A stretch of 64,000 nucleotides of DNA, taken from the NCBI GenBank assembly GCA_017871115.1, contig JAFCIZ010000006.1:4526001-4590000 (forward strand), read 5' to 3'. Below the pieces are notes generated by a model that saw only the letters and a list, made by a program, of their open reading frames with translations, was not told the origin of the DNA and made no database searches. The position numbers and the translations under genes are program-made. The DNA is from Cunninghamella blakesleeana. Lineage: Eukaryota > Mucoromycota > Mucoromycetes > Mucorales > Cunninghamellaceae. Below, piece by piece: positions 12,497 to 25,261 of the stretch (its first letter is position 1; each line of letters opens with the position of its first letter).

Positions 12497-13055
12497 GTAT
12501 ATTATTTCTTATCTGTATATTTACCACTCTATGGCTTGGTGCAGCATAAGAAAAAAGAGCTTTTCCAATTGTTGAAATCATTTCTTTTTTTTGTTCAAAA
12601 GTAATGTACTTTAGTGAATTGTTTGCTTTTTTATTAGAAGTACTGTTATCACCACTACTGCTATTGTTATTATTATTGCTGTTGTTTTTATTATTATCTT
12701 TATTACTATTTTGGTGATGATGATATGCACTTTCTTTTGATTTATTAGTAGTAAATGAATAGATAGAAGTCATTGATAAAGGGTGCTGTTGATAAGTCTT
12801 TCCTTTTCCTATATGATTATTATTACTATAATCATATGGAAGATGAGAAGAAGACGAATTATAATAATCTGTACCATCTATTGATATTTTATTAGAGCCT
12901 TTTTGCTGATCATTGGCAACTATTTGTATTGAATCTTGATGTTGCTCATTTACTATAGTTTTTAAAGAATCGGTTGTCATAGATCTTGGTTTCATTTGAG
13001 GACGTTCATATGGATGATTACTACTTTGAAGTTCTATAATACAATCTTCATCCAT
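10674..13055 (-). CDS. ThrE-family (threonine/serine exporter-like, DUF1212) integral membrane protein with large charged inserts, 4 exons
   Basis: The product resembles fungal relatives of the bacterial Thr/Ser exporter (yeast Prm10 group). About 675 residues. The first exon is a Ser/Asn-rich cytosolic N-terminus ending in the family start motif GKALFSYAAPSHRV (compare LMxxGAPxxRxE). Exon 2 continues EHGLKLVAEKLSLDISYNFTPDSLVMSI, then a charged, low-complexity insert of about 110 residues, then VILLHKVNVWPDNGKLEQI and the first membrane helices (WRLIFAFIILGFSASIVMF, DGIVSGLLGGLVGLLLHL). Exons 3 and 4 supply the ThrE_2-like half (VLCAAVGFCVTYFLGD, GAISAFTVGLYGHLAL, SVGITLLVPGSLG, LNVAIGLSVGLIASAMIVY). 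Start ATG at 13053-13055; stop TAA at 10674-10676. Substrate and membrane are not shown by the sequence. A vacuolar or plasma-membrane site is possible. Confidence 0.83.
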
Positions 13056-13121
13056 ATAAAATATAAAAAATTAAAAGAAAGAAGAAGAAAAAAAACTATT
13101 AATAATAATAATAATTAAAAG

Positions 13122-13132
13122 AAAAAAAAAAA

Positions 13133-13165
<33 letters not shown>
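13122..13165. repeat. Poly-A then (AG)n microsatellite
   Basis: An A-run of about 18 bases is followed by about 12 AG units. It lies about 70-110 bases upstream of the ThrE-like start codon, so length changes could matter for expression. Confidence 0.85.
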
Positions 13166-14648
13166 AAAAGAAGAAATAAAAAAAAATTAAACTCTTAAGG
13201 GGGGTTAAAAGAAAAAACGGGCTTTAAAAAAAATCACAAGTAATTCTATTCATGCATTTTAGTTTTGTCTTATCCGATAGTTCAACCGAAAATGATAAAA
13301 ACAAAACCAAGTACACTTTTAAAAAAAAGTATTTAATTTTAATATTTTCTTACGTAACAAATAAGAAATGAAAAAAGACATCATATTAAATCATTTTTAT
13401 TTATTTATTAAAATATCAACTACGTAAAAGTCCAAAAAATAACGAAAAGAGTCATATGTACTTTCTCATATGTACTAATTTATTTATATAAAAAATTCAC
13501 TTTTCTTAGAATGATTTTAAATGAATAAATGGTATTATTTGGAATGAATGACGGTAAATGATCTTTTCCTCTTCTTCCGATTGTAAATCATTTCATTCAT
13601 TAAAAAACATAAAAGTACAAAACCAATGATAAGTTTTATTTTATTTTTTTCCACTACTTTAAATTTCTATAAAAGGATATTTCTTTTTTTCTTCTTTCTT
13701 TTCTTCTTTATTTTACTACGCTATCACCGAGAAAAAACATGTATATATTAAAAAATAATAAAAATTTATAAATAAAATAATACAATGACGATTTGATGTA
13801 GTTTTCACTTGGCCCTTGATCTTGTTTCTCTATTAAATCTAATCTCTTAACCTTCGCTAAATATGGTAACTTGGTCGATCATTGCTTTTTCTAATTTTGG
13901 ATTTATCTTGTCAATATGTTAAATAAAGAATTATCGACTCCGGTATTTAAAGAAAAATTTTTTTTTCTTTTTATATAATAAAAAGGGAAGAAATAGTGTT
14001 GTAAGATCTTCCTTAAATTATATAGAATTATTAAGGGTTCTTTATTATTATTATTATTTATTTTTATATTTTTTCAAAACATTGTAGAAAAAAAGAAAGA
14101 ATGAAAAAAAGAAAAAAATTATGCAGAATATACCTGTCTGCCTTCTCACCATTAAATTGACTTACGTAAATTATATAATCGAAAATCAAAAAAATAGCCT
14201 GATTTTTTGAGTGAGAACAATAAGAAAAAAAAGAATGTAGAAAAGTGCGACTGGATCATATAATTTACTAAGCGACTCTGCTTTTTTTTTTTAATGCCGA
14301 TGATTATGATTTTGATTGAAAATAGATTACGTGTTCTATTTTACAATTTTGTGAGAGAGAGGGTATATGTGCATATATGTTTGAAATTTTTTATCGTGTG
14401 CTTTTTTTTTTCTCCTCTAAAAAATGAAAAATAGTCTAAATAAAAAAATAAATCATGTAATTCTTTCTTTTTATTTCCATTCTTATTATTCTTTATGAAT
14501 AATAGAAACATTTAGAATCATAAAATAAAAGAATATTGCTTCAGTTTTAATATTCTATTTTTCTTTCTTTCTTTCTATTTTTTGAATCTTTTCAAATTCA
14601 GATTCAATAATCGAATTTTTTTTTTTCTTTTATAAAATAAAAAAAGGG

Positions 14649-14688
<40 letters not shown>
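14649..14688. repeat. (TA)n microsatellite
   Basis: About 18 TA units with one TG interruption in the gap downstream of the HSF-type gene. Confidence 0.85.
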
Positions 14689-15364
14689 ATTTTAATAACT
14701 TCCGCGCTTAAAAACTACCTTGAAGAAATAAATTAATCAAAAGATCGGGGAACTTTTTCTCACTCTCTTTCTCATTATTATTACATGAGAGATATGTGAC
14801 CTATTTTTTTTTTTTTTTTTTTTTTTCCAGGAGATTAACTTTTACCCCAAACATATGAATATATTACAATTAAAATTATTGCATATTTTTTTTTTTTTTT
14901 TGTTTGTATACCTGTATTTTTTAGTAAGATCGGTATGATAGTAAAGTTTAAATCGTTTTAAAATACATAAATGGGTAACAACATTGAGATAATTCTTATT
15001 ATTTTTTTCATATGTAATTGCAGTATCACTATATTTATCTACATTTAAACTTTAAAAAAAAAGTTCAAATTTAATTGGGGTGGTAATACATATTTTTATT
15101 TTATTATTATTATTAAATGACTATGATAAAAAAAAAAATAAGAAATAAAATAAATGAATAATAATAATTAAATAAAATGAAATAAATATAGAGTTAAATA
15201 TAACATAATTATAAAAATACAAATGAAAAATAAAGTAAAATAAAAATGGGATATAATCAAAAAATGCATATGACGAAAATAAAAAATAAAGAGAGAATGG
15301 GGGGGAGAAAGTGAAAGTAAGAGAAAGAGAGAGGAAGAGAGATAGCGATAGCGGGAAAAGGAGA

Positions 15365-16534
15365 TTAAACAGAGTAGCTTTCCAAGGAGCTAGAGCGAGA
15401 GTGTGATTTATTATCAGAATGGGCAGGACTAGGAGGTAAAAATTGGAATACATCATCGGTAGGGCTTGCTAAATTAGACATGATAGGATTTATAGCATTG
15501 GTATACATTATGTGTTGTTGTTGATGATGATGATGATGTTGAGGAAGATGTTGAGAGGATTGAGATGATACTGATAATGATGATGATGGTGATTGTTGTT
15601 GTTGTTTGTTTTCAAGTAATTGACGTAAAATAATTTGTTGTTGTAATTGTGTCTTTTTCATATCTTCGAATTGAGTTAATAAATTAGAATAATTTTCTTG
15701 TAAAGTGTGGAATTGTTGTAATAAATCAGCTTGAGATAATTGAACCATAGCAAAAGAAGTATGGATATCACCGGTTTCTCTTCTTAATAATTCAGAATCC
15801 ATGGCTTTACGTTTAATATCAATTAAATTATCAGGTCTACCATATTGAAAATGTTTATGGGAAAATTCCCAAATTTCATTTTCGTTACATCCACGTTGGC
15901 CTCTTGGTGATTTATTAATTTTATGAAATCCATACCTAATTATTATTAAAAGAAAATAAATAAATGTATGTATATATATATATTTAAAATTAGTATCATA
16001 TATTCCCATTTTTTCTTTCTATACCGATTCATTTTTTTAAACCGGAGTTTTTTTTTTTTTTAAAAAAAAAAAAATGGCTGACTTACATGTTAAGCTGTCT
16101 TACAAAACTTGAAAAATTACAATGTTTAAAATGTATGGGTAACACCTCTTGAGAAAAAAGTGTAGCATTACAGACAAGAAAAGAAGTACCACTTGGATTC
16201 CAAGAAATTAATTGATTTGTTTTAGGGTCACCAACCATACTATTTATAATAATAAAAATATTAATTGAAAAGTTAATAAAAGGATAGAGTAAAATTATTA
16301 AATAAATATCAAGTAAAATACTTACGCATATAATTTACTAATAAAAGTACTAATGCTACGTTTATGCAATTTTTTATTATGAGTAACATTAGTAGTAGGA
16401 GTTGTAGGAGTAGTAGGTTCATCATGAAACATATTCATTTCCCATGATAAGGGAGGAGAATAATATTCTGGAGACATCATTTGTTGATGATACATAGTAG
16501 ATTGATCAAAAGTGTTAATTGGGCTAGTCATCAT
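15365..16534 (-). CDS. HSF-type DNA-binding transcription factor, 3 exons
   Basis: The product is a nuclear regulator of about 310 residues with one HSF-type winged-helix domain. The domain begins in exon 1 ([16 protein letters not shown]), runs through exon 2 ([19 protein letters not shown], the recognition-helix stretch [15 protein letters not shown]) and ends in exon 3 ([29 protein letters not shown]). It is followed by a heptad-like region ([20 protein letters not shown]... LLENKQQQQ), consistent with oligomerisation, and a Gln/His/Ser-rich tail ending [11 protein letters not shown]. Start ATG at 16532-16534, [13 protein letters not shown]; the preceding region is T/A rich. The short length, the N-terminal Met/Tyr/Pro-rich arm and the lack of an obvious C-terminal activation domain do not tell Hsf1, Sfl1 and Mga1 types apart. 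Confidence 0.87.
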
Positions 16535-18258
16535 AGAAAATAAAATTTAATAAAAAATATAATAGAGTTTAATTTAATAATAATAAGAATAATAAAAAGT
16601 TAAGTAAAGAAGAAAGAAAAAAAAAAAAAGGAACGGACCAATTTTTTCTTATTTTAAACGTTTTTGACCAAATCCCGATTCCGATGGACAGACCTTTTTC
16701 ATTACCTTAAATGGTAACGGGTATTGATATCCTATCACGTTTGGTTTCAAAAAAAAAAAAAAAAAAAAATACCTCTCTATAAAATATTGGATCGGTTTCT
16801 CATACTATCTCTTTTTAAATGTATTCAATGGGAATATAAAAAAAATTTTTTTAGAAAATTAAAATTTAGGTAAAATCTAGAATATTTTAATTTTATACAA
16901 TTATAGTATCGATTTTTACTTTTCATTACCTTATTTATCAACTCTGACATATATTGCCACCAACGTTAACTTTTTTTTTTACTACTTCTTTGAATCTAAA
17001 TTTATTTACACAAACCAAAAAATAAAATACATATAATGATAGTATTGAAAACAAATGATATCATTTCAAAAACAAATAAAACAACCTTTTAATTTATTGG
17101 TTCATGAATTTAATTTATATTCGCTTTCTGATCAAGTTATAATAACAATAAAGTAAAAGAGTAAAAATAAGTGGATAAAATGTCTAGGTAGGATAGTTGA
17201 AATTAATACTTTAAGAAAAAAAAAAAAGAGAATCAATGACATCAAAAAAGAGGTCAATGATTACCCATTTAATATCCCACGGAGACTAAGAAAGGAAATT
17301 AACTTTTCTAGATTTTTTCTTAATAAAAGGAAACTTTTTTTTTACAGTCGAAATAGCTATATTAGGGAAAGCAAAAAGAAAAAAAAAGAAAAAAAATCGA
17401 ACGATTATTTTATCTTTTTTTTTTTAAAAAAAAAAAATGTCTTGGAATCACATTGTCACATTGCCAATGGCTAAAATGTGTTGAAACACCGGAGAGCACG
17501 TTCACAATTATCTTTTGTAATATGTCTTCCTATTGGTAGATAGTCTTCCTCCCCCATTTTCTTTCAATAAGTGTCAATAAAACTTAAAATCCCGAGTTTT
17601 TAATTTTTAGAAATTTTAATATAAATCAAAATAAGAATCATTATAAACGTACTAAAGTATTTAAGATGGTGTTGTAAAAAAGACTACATTTTATGAAACG
17701 AGAACTTTATATAAAACTATACGAGTACATAATTTACTATTATTGATATTGTTATTGTTATTATTATTGTTATTAGTATTATATCATTATTATTATTATT
17801 TAGCATTTGTCAATTTAATATAATATAAATATATATACATATTTTCAAATGGTAGAATTGGTTACCTGGGGGGGGTCCATAAAATAAATAAATAAATATC
17901 TGAACTTTAAAATTCTATTTATCAAAATATACATCTTACCGTCGGCAGGTTTTGACCATATATAGTAGCCATCATTCTCTGTGTAAAGTTACACTTCATA
18001 TGTCACATAAAATAAAATAAATGAATCGCATAAAGAGAGTTATATATACACACACATACATACATGTATATATATATATATATGAACGAGATGTAATTTA
18101 AAAAAGTGTTTCATCTTTTAATTAATTTTTATTTAATTTTTTTACTTTTTTTAAGAATAAATAAATTGATTTCTAACCTTATTTGATAAAATGAAAGATG
18201 ATAATAATAAGGATTCATTTATTGATTTATTATAATTATTATTATTACTATTATTATT
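16535..18258. other. Intergenic gap between two minus-strand genes
   Basis: About 1.7 kb without a supported gene. It should contain the HSF-type promoter, including a box reading TCCCGATTCCGATGG at about 16673-16687 (some 140 bases upstream of the start), an A-run at 16749-16769 and a T-run/A-run junction at about 17420-17437. A second box, TCCCGAG, is at about 17590. An unbroken run of Gs occurs near 17870-17876, rare here. No tRNA-like fold was recognised. Confidence 0.5.
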
Positions 18259-19516
18259 TTAGTAGTAGGTATACAATGGTGTATTATTAGAAGTGGGCGT
18301 AGCAAATGAATTTAAAATAGCTTCACTATCTTCTTCATATGTTAAATCCTGTAATGCATTTATCACCCAATCCATTTCCTCATTTGTTAATATTGGACGT
18401 AAATGTAATCTTACTCTATTCATTTTAATATCTCGTTTCCATTTGGCAAGAGCTTTTTTGGTAGTGTTAGATTTTTGAACTAAAAATAAATTGCGTGTGT
18501 ATCTATCTGACAATCCTTCCACTACCTGTAGCAATAATACTCTTAATGATTTATAGGCTTCCATTCCAATTGTATTAGAGGCTTGACAGATGATTTTTAA
18601 TAAGATGAGAGATAAAGCACGAGAGGAGAGGATTGTTGTATCATACCAAGGATAATAACAATCTTTAATTTTATTTACTTTGGTTGTTTCATCATTTACT
18701 TCATCATCAAGGTTTGGTAGATCAATACAATTATTGGCATTCAAGGTTGGATCATTTATGACGGATCGTATAGTGGTTGTGCGAATAACTTGGCGAGTCG
18801 TTGATATTCCTTCACAAGAAGCATTTTGCCATGTTTTGATAGACTATGAAAATGAAAATAAAAAAATCGATTTTTCATTATGATATATATTTATTACATG
18901 TATACTTATTTTATTCTTATTTTTACCTGAACCACTTGTACTATGCCTGATACAAAGAAGATTTCACCATCTATTTGACTTTTTGTAGTTATTGTTGTAG
19001 ATAATGATTTCTTCAAAAGTTGATGTTTTTTTAAAAGATTCATTGAGTGAGATAGGGTGAATAGTTTTTTACAGTCTATATCACATGGGAAAAAAAATAA
19101 AAATGAAATAGAAAATAAAGAATCTGTCCATTAGTATTATATCCATATTAATTGTTTTTTTTTTATTCTTTTTTCTTTTTCCTTTAAATATATTTTTTAA
19201 ATTACCTTCAGCAGTTAATAATCGTATAAACCGAGCTAATTTTGGTGAATAATCATAATAACGCATTAGCTCATCACCATTCATTGTATCATATAATTTT
19301 TCCAAAAAATAAATTAGTAAGGATTGATATTCAAAATGAGTTGCTACTGTTACATATGGGTGTAGGTTTTGAATTAAACAAGACTGTAAAAAAGAATCCT
19401 CATCATTAGGATGTTGCCATATATTGGGAATTCTTATCTCCGAATACTAAAATAAGGTAATAAAAATATTAAATAAATAAACGAATAAGCTTTAATCCTA
19501 TTTATAGTGAATTTAG

Positions 19517-19552
<36 letters not shown>

Positions 19553-22242
19553 ATACCTTAAATAATTCATCCGAAAGTTTAATTGATGCCCGACACCCAT
19601 TTAACAATAAACCCCAATTTCCAGTTTCAATGGTATCATCATTTGTTTCATTCGGAATAGAATCCCAAATATAGTTACTTGTTAAATTAGGTATAAATCC
19701 ATTTAATAAATCAATTATTTTTGATGGTAAATGTAATGGAAGACGATTTTCTTGATAAACAATTGAAAACATTTCATACCAAAATAAGCGAGAACGCCAA
19801 TCTAGAAATAAAAGATAAGAAAAGAAAGGAGAATATAGGAAAAGGAAGAGAAAGAAAGAATAAAGTAGCAAAATTAGGGATTAATAAAAAGCATCATTAT
19901 ATTATATATATAAATATAAATATATATAAAGATTTGATCTATCAATATATTTATATATATTTATATTTATAAATAAATATACATATATCATAAAACAATG
20001 CTTACCATAATTAAAAGAAGTTTCATAGAATTGTTTAATAGAGTCTATTGTTGTAGATAAAAATGAAAAAGGATCTACTTGTGATCGACCAAAGTGTTCT
20101 TTTAAAGTCATGATTAATTTTCTACCAATATCACAAGCATTTGTTATATCAAGTATGTCTAAAGAAGAGACTGAGCCAAGAAAAACTGAACCATTGCTAC
20201 TACTACTACTACTGCTACTGATAAGTGAGTGATGGAAATCAGAATGATATCTCTTATCCATAATAAGAGTTAAATTATGAAGTAAAGAATAGATGTCCAT
20301 CGTTAATAAAATAGGGTAATGTTGAGATTGAAGTTGTTGTTTCCAGAGAGATGCTGAAGTTGAATGATCGTTGGTCAATGATTGTAAAATTCGGAGTGCC
20401 GATTTTGTTTTCGGTAAACCTTGATCTTGAAGAGTTTCACTTGTTGTACTCCTTTCATTAATATTGTCGGGTGATAATAGGCCCATTCTTAATCGCGGTA
20501 TTAAACAATTATTTATTAATTCCCATGGTTGAAGCAGGATCATGTTAGAGGTCGAAAGGAAATATTCTTTAGATTCCAAAAATAAACTAGTATTAAATTT
20601 TATTTTCTTTTTGAGGAAATATAAAAAAAAAAGGAAAAAGAAAAAAGGAAAAAAGAATATTATTAACAAATTGCTTTTGTACATCATATATATTTATATT
20701 TATAAATCTATATTTCTATTTATCTACATGTACATGTTTAAATAACTTACACCAAAACAACTAGCATTTAAAAATGGTACAAAAGATTCATGTTGGTTAG
20801 GATATTCATCTAGTATATATAAAATCACTCTTGCTAATAAACTTTGATCTTTAGAATGCTGCCGATACATACATAAATCACCTAGTTGTTGTAATATTGG
20901 CACCACTACAGTATATTGACCTTTATTACCAAGGCTCAGTAGTACTAATCTACGCAAAACTTCAAATGGCCAAAGTGCGCTTAGCTAAATATATATATAT
21001 ATTTTTAAAAAATAATAATAATAATAAAAAGGGTGAAGTAGAGAAAAAATAAGTAAATCAATATTAAATTAGTTGTATTTTTTTTTTCTTTTTCTTTTAA
21101 ATAGGTTACCTTGATAACTTGCTGTAGTAATTTTGGATCTATTTCTAAAGTCTGATCATTATCATTACGAACAAATTGATTACAACATTTGCGTAGTTCA
21201 GCTTCATCATTATCATCCCATAAGTTTAAGACTGGAGGTATAGCTATATCATCAGTTCGGTGATTACTATTTAAAAGTAAATAATTTCCAACTTTAGAAT
21301 ATATGTTCTGGTAAAAGGATCATATATATATATATACTGTATATACCTATCTATAAATAATGTATCTCTAAAGTGCAACAATTCATCTATATTCATATAA
21401 TCCATTGTTTTTTTTAATAAACTTGAAAGTATCTACATTTATATATTAATATAAAATAAAGAAATTGGGAGTATTAATAAATTTATATATATTTAAAAAA
21501 GAAGAATTGTTTATAAATTTATATTACATTTATATCATCATAGCTTATATTATTTGAAGCAGACTTATTAAATACGTTGATAGCTTTTTTGATTGAGACA
21601 TATAAAACGTCCCATTGTTTTGAAATAAAAATAAGTTGAGAAAATGCATAGAGAGTTTCATCTGTTTTTAATAGACTATTAAAGATAAGAAGAAGAAGAA
21701 GAAGAAAAAAAAGAAAGAGTAATGGTTAGTATGTTATTTTTCTAATTGAATGTATTGTCATTACCATTATTTATATTTTAGTTACGACTTACAAAATCCA
21801 AATATCCAAATATTGAATCATTACTTTAAGAATAGTTTCATAAGATCCAGACATAGATAGTAAACTTGATAAACAGTTTTCCATACAAGTTATGATGTAT
21901 TGATCATGATCTTGTGTTAAAGATGGTTTCAATAATCTGAATGCTGATGATAAAATATGACAAGACTGAATCCAAGTATTGATGGTGTCTGTATCCATAT
22001 AAAGATGATGGTCTATCAAGTAATCAATGGTTCTACTTGGTGTAGCATTCCGTTGTATTTCTTGAATAATTAATAGGAAAGCTAGCTGATGTCTTTTTTT
22101 TAATGAAGCAGATGACTGATTATGATGCCATATCGCTACAATATCTAAATTTAGATTATCACTATTTTTTTTTTTTTTTTTAAAATAATATTAAAAAAAT
22201 AATAACATTTTTTAAGATAAGTATAGTTCCAATAAAGTACTT

Positions 22243-22280
<38 letters not shown>

Positions 22281-23672
22281 TATTATAATTGTTGTTATCT
22301 CTATTATTATTATTATTATTGTTATTGTTATTATTTTAAAAACATGGGTGACTCACTGTAAATGACTTTTAGTGGATACAATTTTTGCTGTATTTGAAGA
22401 GGCTTTTAGGTCAAATAATTTAATCATTTGAATATTATTATTCATTATTAGTACATTCTGATATTTCTTATGAATCAGATTGATTAAGTAATGAATGGTG
22501 GATTGGTAATTGCTGGTAAAAATAGACAAGGATGACCGATATAGGTGGCATAATATCTGATAATAACCAATGCAACAATATTCTGTTAAATTTTCATTTG
22601 ATTTAAATGTTGTCAAAATTACAGATAATAGCTGCTGAAGGGTTGAAACATCTAATCCAAAAAAAGAACATTGGGAAAGATGTTATCGTTTGGTATCTAT
22701 TTTAAGTTACATATCAGACTTCCCCCCCTTTTTTTTACCATTTTGATTTTTTTACCTAATTTGTCATTTGATATAAAAGGGCACAAGTAGTCGGCGGCTT
22801 TTATAAACGTTTCTTCAGTTGATAGACAATGCATTATTTTTATATAAAATGGTAAATAAATATGATAATGTGATAATTGCACACTAGTTAAAATCTCTTG
22901 TAGCGCTAAAATTGCACTCTAATTATAATAACAATAAACCGTTAATAGATAGAAATTATACAAATAGACAAATAGAATATATTATTATACGGCATATAAT
23001 TACTTCAGGTGTTAACGTTAATAAGGCCAATTTAAAGTGCTCTGTCATATCAAGCTGTTGTATAATCTGATAATATTCTTCTGCTTTTATACCTCGAGAA
23101 TAGCGAGAAACAGAGAATGAAACACCAGCATCTATACTCAATGAAAAAAAAAAAAAAGGAATAAAAAAGGGAACATGTATTAAAACGCGTAGTCTATTTA
23201 ATAGTTTTTTTTTTTCTTCTTTTTCTCCTTCTTCTTGTATAGTTGTCATTTTTACCTTGTCGTCTATACCAGGCACGAAATAAAATATTATGACACGCAT
23301 TATAAGCTTCTTGAGATCTATTATAATAATCAAGTGTACTGTTGATTGATTTCAATATAATATCAGTTGTAGATCTAATATTAAAATAATGTATATAATT
23401 GTTAATTCAAAGAAATATAAATAGCAATATCAGTTGTATGTTCTTCTTTATAAGGTACCTTGATTCTTTTACAGTATAGTTTTGATCATTTTCTATTCGA
23501 TCAAGGTATTGTGTCACATCGATGATATCTGACTATAATGTAATTAATAATAATAATAATGGAATAAAGAAAAAGTTAAAACAATAGTTTAAATATTGTT
23601 CTATTATTATTATTATTAATATTAATATTGTTACTATCATTTTATATATATTACTTGAAACAAATCTTCCAT
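18259..23672 (-). CDS. Large helical-repeat protein of unknown identity, about 18 exons
   Basis: I do not recognise this protein. Exons joined by eye give roughly 1,200 residues. It starts with a six-codon exon, MEDLFQ (ATG at 23670-23672), continues SDIIDVTQYLDRIEND and YNRSQEAYNACHNILFRAWY, and ends ILNSFATPTSNNTPLYTYY at 18259-18261. Composition is Leu/Ile/Ser-rich with short helix-pair-like segments (AILALQEILTSVQ, LRRLVLLSLGNKGQYTVVVPILQQLGDL, PWELINNCLIPRLRMGL). This suggests an alpha-solenoid scaffold like HEAT, TPR or nucleoporin-type proteins. There is no signal peptide, clear membrane helix or catalytic motif. A Ser run lies near 20200-20220. The C-terminal part (AKWKRDIKMNRVRLHLRPIL, EEMDWVINAL) may be a conserved end domain. 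Frame continuity across many well-formed GT-AG introns makes it a real gene; function is open. Confidence 0.7.
19520..19550. repeat. Poly-A tract in an intron of the large helical gene
   Basis: About 31 consecutive A residues on the plus strand, just before the acceptor side of a minus-strand intron and therefore a T-run in the transcript. It forms part of the polypyrimidine tract. Confidence 0.8.
22240..22276. repeat. (TA)n microsatellite in an intron
   Basis: About 17 TA units, followed by TTA/TTG runs to about 22335, all within an intron of the large helical gene. Confidence 0.85.
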
Positions 23673-24195
23673 GAGATTCGATAAAAAAAAAAAAAAAAAA
23701 AAAAAAAAACGCAAGAGGTTAAAAAAATATAAAGTAAAGAGTAAGAAAATAAATAGAATTTTTTCCACTGAGTTTAAACTTTTCGATCACTTTATTTTTT
23801 TTTTTTACAAAAGCAAGCATTTTTTATGGTTAAACTAAACTCTATCTTATTTAAGGTATGAATACTTGGTAAGAAATATTTTTAACATAACTGAATATTT
23901 GAAATTTTCAATTAATTAAAAAAAAAAAATAAAAAAAATGGATATCGAATAATAAAAGGGGTGAGTGGTATAAAACATATAGGAAGCGGAGGAAAAAGGT
24001 ATTCTTTAAAAGGAGTGTTAAAAATTTTTTTCATCATCTTTATTTTTATATTTATATCATCTTTTCCTTTCCTTTCTTATTCATTCTTTTTCTTTCTCAC
24101 TCTCTCTCTCTTTCTTTTTTTTTTTATCTCTTTTCTTTTCTCTTTTTCTTTTCTTTTTCTCTTTTTTTTCTTTCAAATTAATAACAAATATATAA

Positions 24196-24244
<49 letters not shown>

Positions 24245-24278
24245 TACATATTATATATATTTTACCTAAAAAAATCGA
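23673..24278. other. Divergent promoter gap
   Basis: About 600 bases between the start of the large minus-strand gene and the plus-strand membrane-protein gene. It opens with an A-run of about 28 bases (23683-23709), then T-runs and a long CT/T-rich tract (about 24050-24175), then a TA run (about 24207-24240) ending 40 bases before the plus-strand start. Polypyrimidine tracts just upstream of start sites are common in fungal promoters. Confidence 0.55.
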
Positions 24279-24628
24279 ATGAATCGTTTGGCTGAACCAA
24301 CCAATACTTTGGCCAACAACGATAAAAATACAGAGCATGAATTACTCTATGTGATACCCCAAACGACCATCGTATCCGAGGTCATCTATACTTATACTTC
24401 TACTTCCTATTCATATATCCCAACAACTTCTATTATAAATGGAAGCGATTCATCCTCTTCTTCTCTATCAACAAATAATATCATTTTAATAGCAAGTATT
24501 ATTGGTGGTGCTTTTTTCCTTTTCCTTATTGGTAAATTTTATATTTATTTATATTTTTTATTTGTTTATATAAATCATGTTATTCATATATAAATATATC
24601 TATATGTCTATATCTATATATGTCTATA

Positions 24629-24664
<36 letters not shown>

Positions 24665-25088
24665 CCTCTCTTTATTTATCTATCTAGGAATTGGGACATA
24701 TATTTACCTTCGATATAGAAAGAAAAAGAGATATCATCATACAACACCACCTTCCATCAATGGTTATGAGGATGACGAAGTTTTAAAATCCAATGGTAAA
24801 AATGATGATGATATAGATAGTCCAATTGATAAATCCTATATGTCTTCAAATCGACCCATGTCAACCCCAAGGCATCTTGTTGCCCCTCTTCAAGGTTTCC
24901 CTTCCACTAATACAAGTATGGTATTTTCTTCTACCGAGTTTTCTACTACTGCCACTCTATCAAGCATAAATAAATATAATAATAATGTCGAAGAAAGACA
25001 TGTACCGAATGAATATGAATCACATAATACTACTACTTTATCACTATCCAATAGTAATGAAAGGCATGTTCCTCATTTAATAGATTGA
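24279..25088 (+). CDS. Single-pass membrane protein with Ser/Thr-rich outer part (Mid2-like layout), 2 exons
   Basis: 217 residues from two exons (24279-24531 and 24688-25088; the joined length is a multiple of three). Residues 1 to about 68 are rich in Ser, Thr and Tyr, followed by one hydrophobic helix (IILIASIIGGAFFLFLIGIG, cut by the intron), a basic stop-transfer patch (YRKKKRYHH) and a Ser/Thr/Asn-rich inner tail of about 120 residues ending RHVPHLID. A short motif ERHVP occurs twice in the tail. The layout resembles fungal cell-surface sensors such as Mid2, but there is no signal peptide at the N-terminus and no cysteine-rich domain, so that is only an analogy. It could be a type III membrane protein. 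No function is claimed. Confidence 0.7.
24630..24660. repeat. (TA)n microsatellite in an intron
   Basis: About 15 TA units in the single intron of the membrane-protein gene at 24279-25088. Confidence 0.85.
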
Positions 25089-25261
25089 TTTTTATTATTA
25101 TTATTATTATTGTTATTTATTGGTAAAAGTAATATAATCATAATGATAATAATAGTAATAGTAATAACTGTATTTATCTCTAAATCCGCACACTTATCTA
25201 TAATAATCCTAATGTAAATAATCCTTTTTTATATATATTCATCATTCCCTATTTTTGTTGA

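Larger units (their letters stand above)
13056..15364. other. 2.3 kb intergenic gap between two minus-strand genes
   Basis: No gene is supported. The right-hand part is the 3' flank of the HSF-type gene. The left-hand part, next to 13055, should hold the promoter of the ThrE-like gene and includes an AG microsatellite and a CGGG box at 13218-13221. A TA run lies at about 14650-14690, and T-runs lie near 14804-14827 and 14887-14900. A reading frame at 15121-15456 on the minus strand only overlaps the end of the HSF gene in another frame. Confidence 0.55.

Noticed and set aside
24081..24338. Lys/Glu-rich minus-strand frame
   Set aside because: It arises from the CT-rich and TA microsatellite tract in the divergent promoter.
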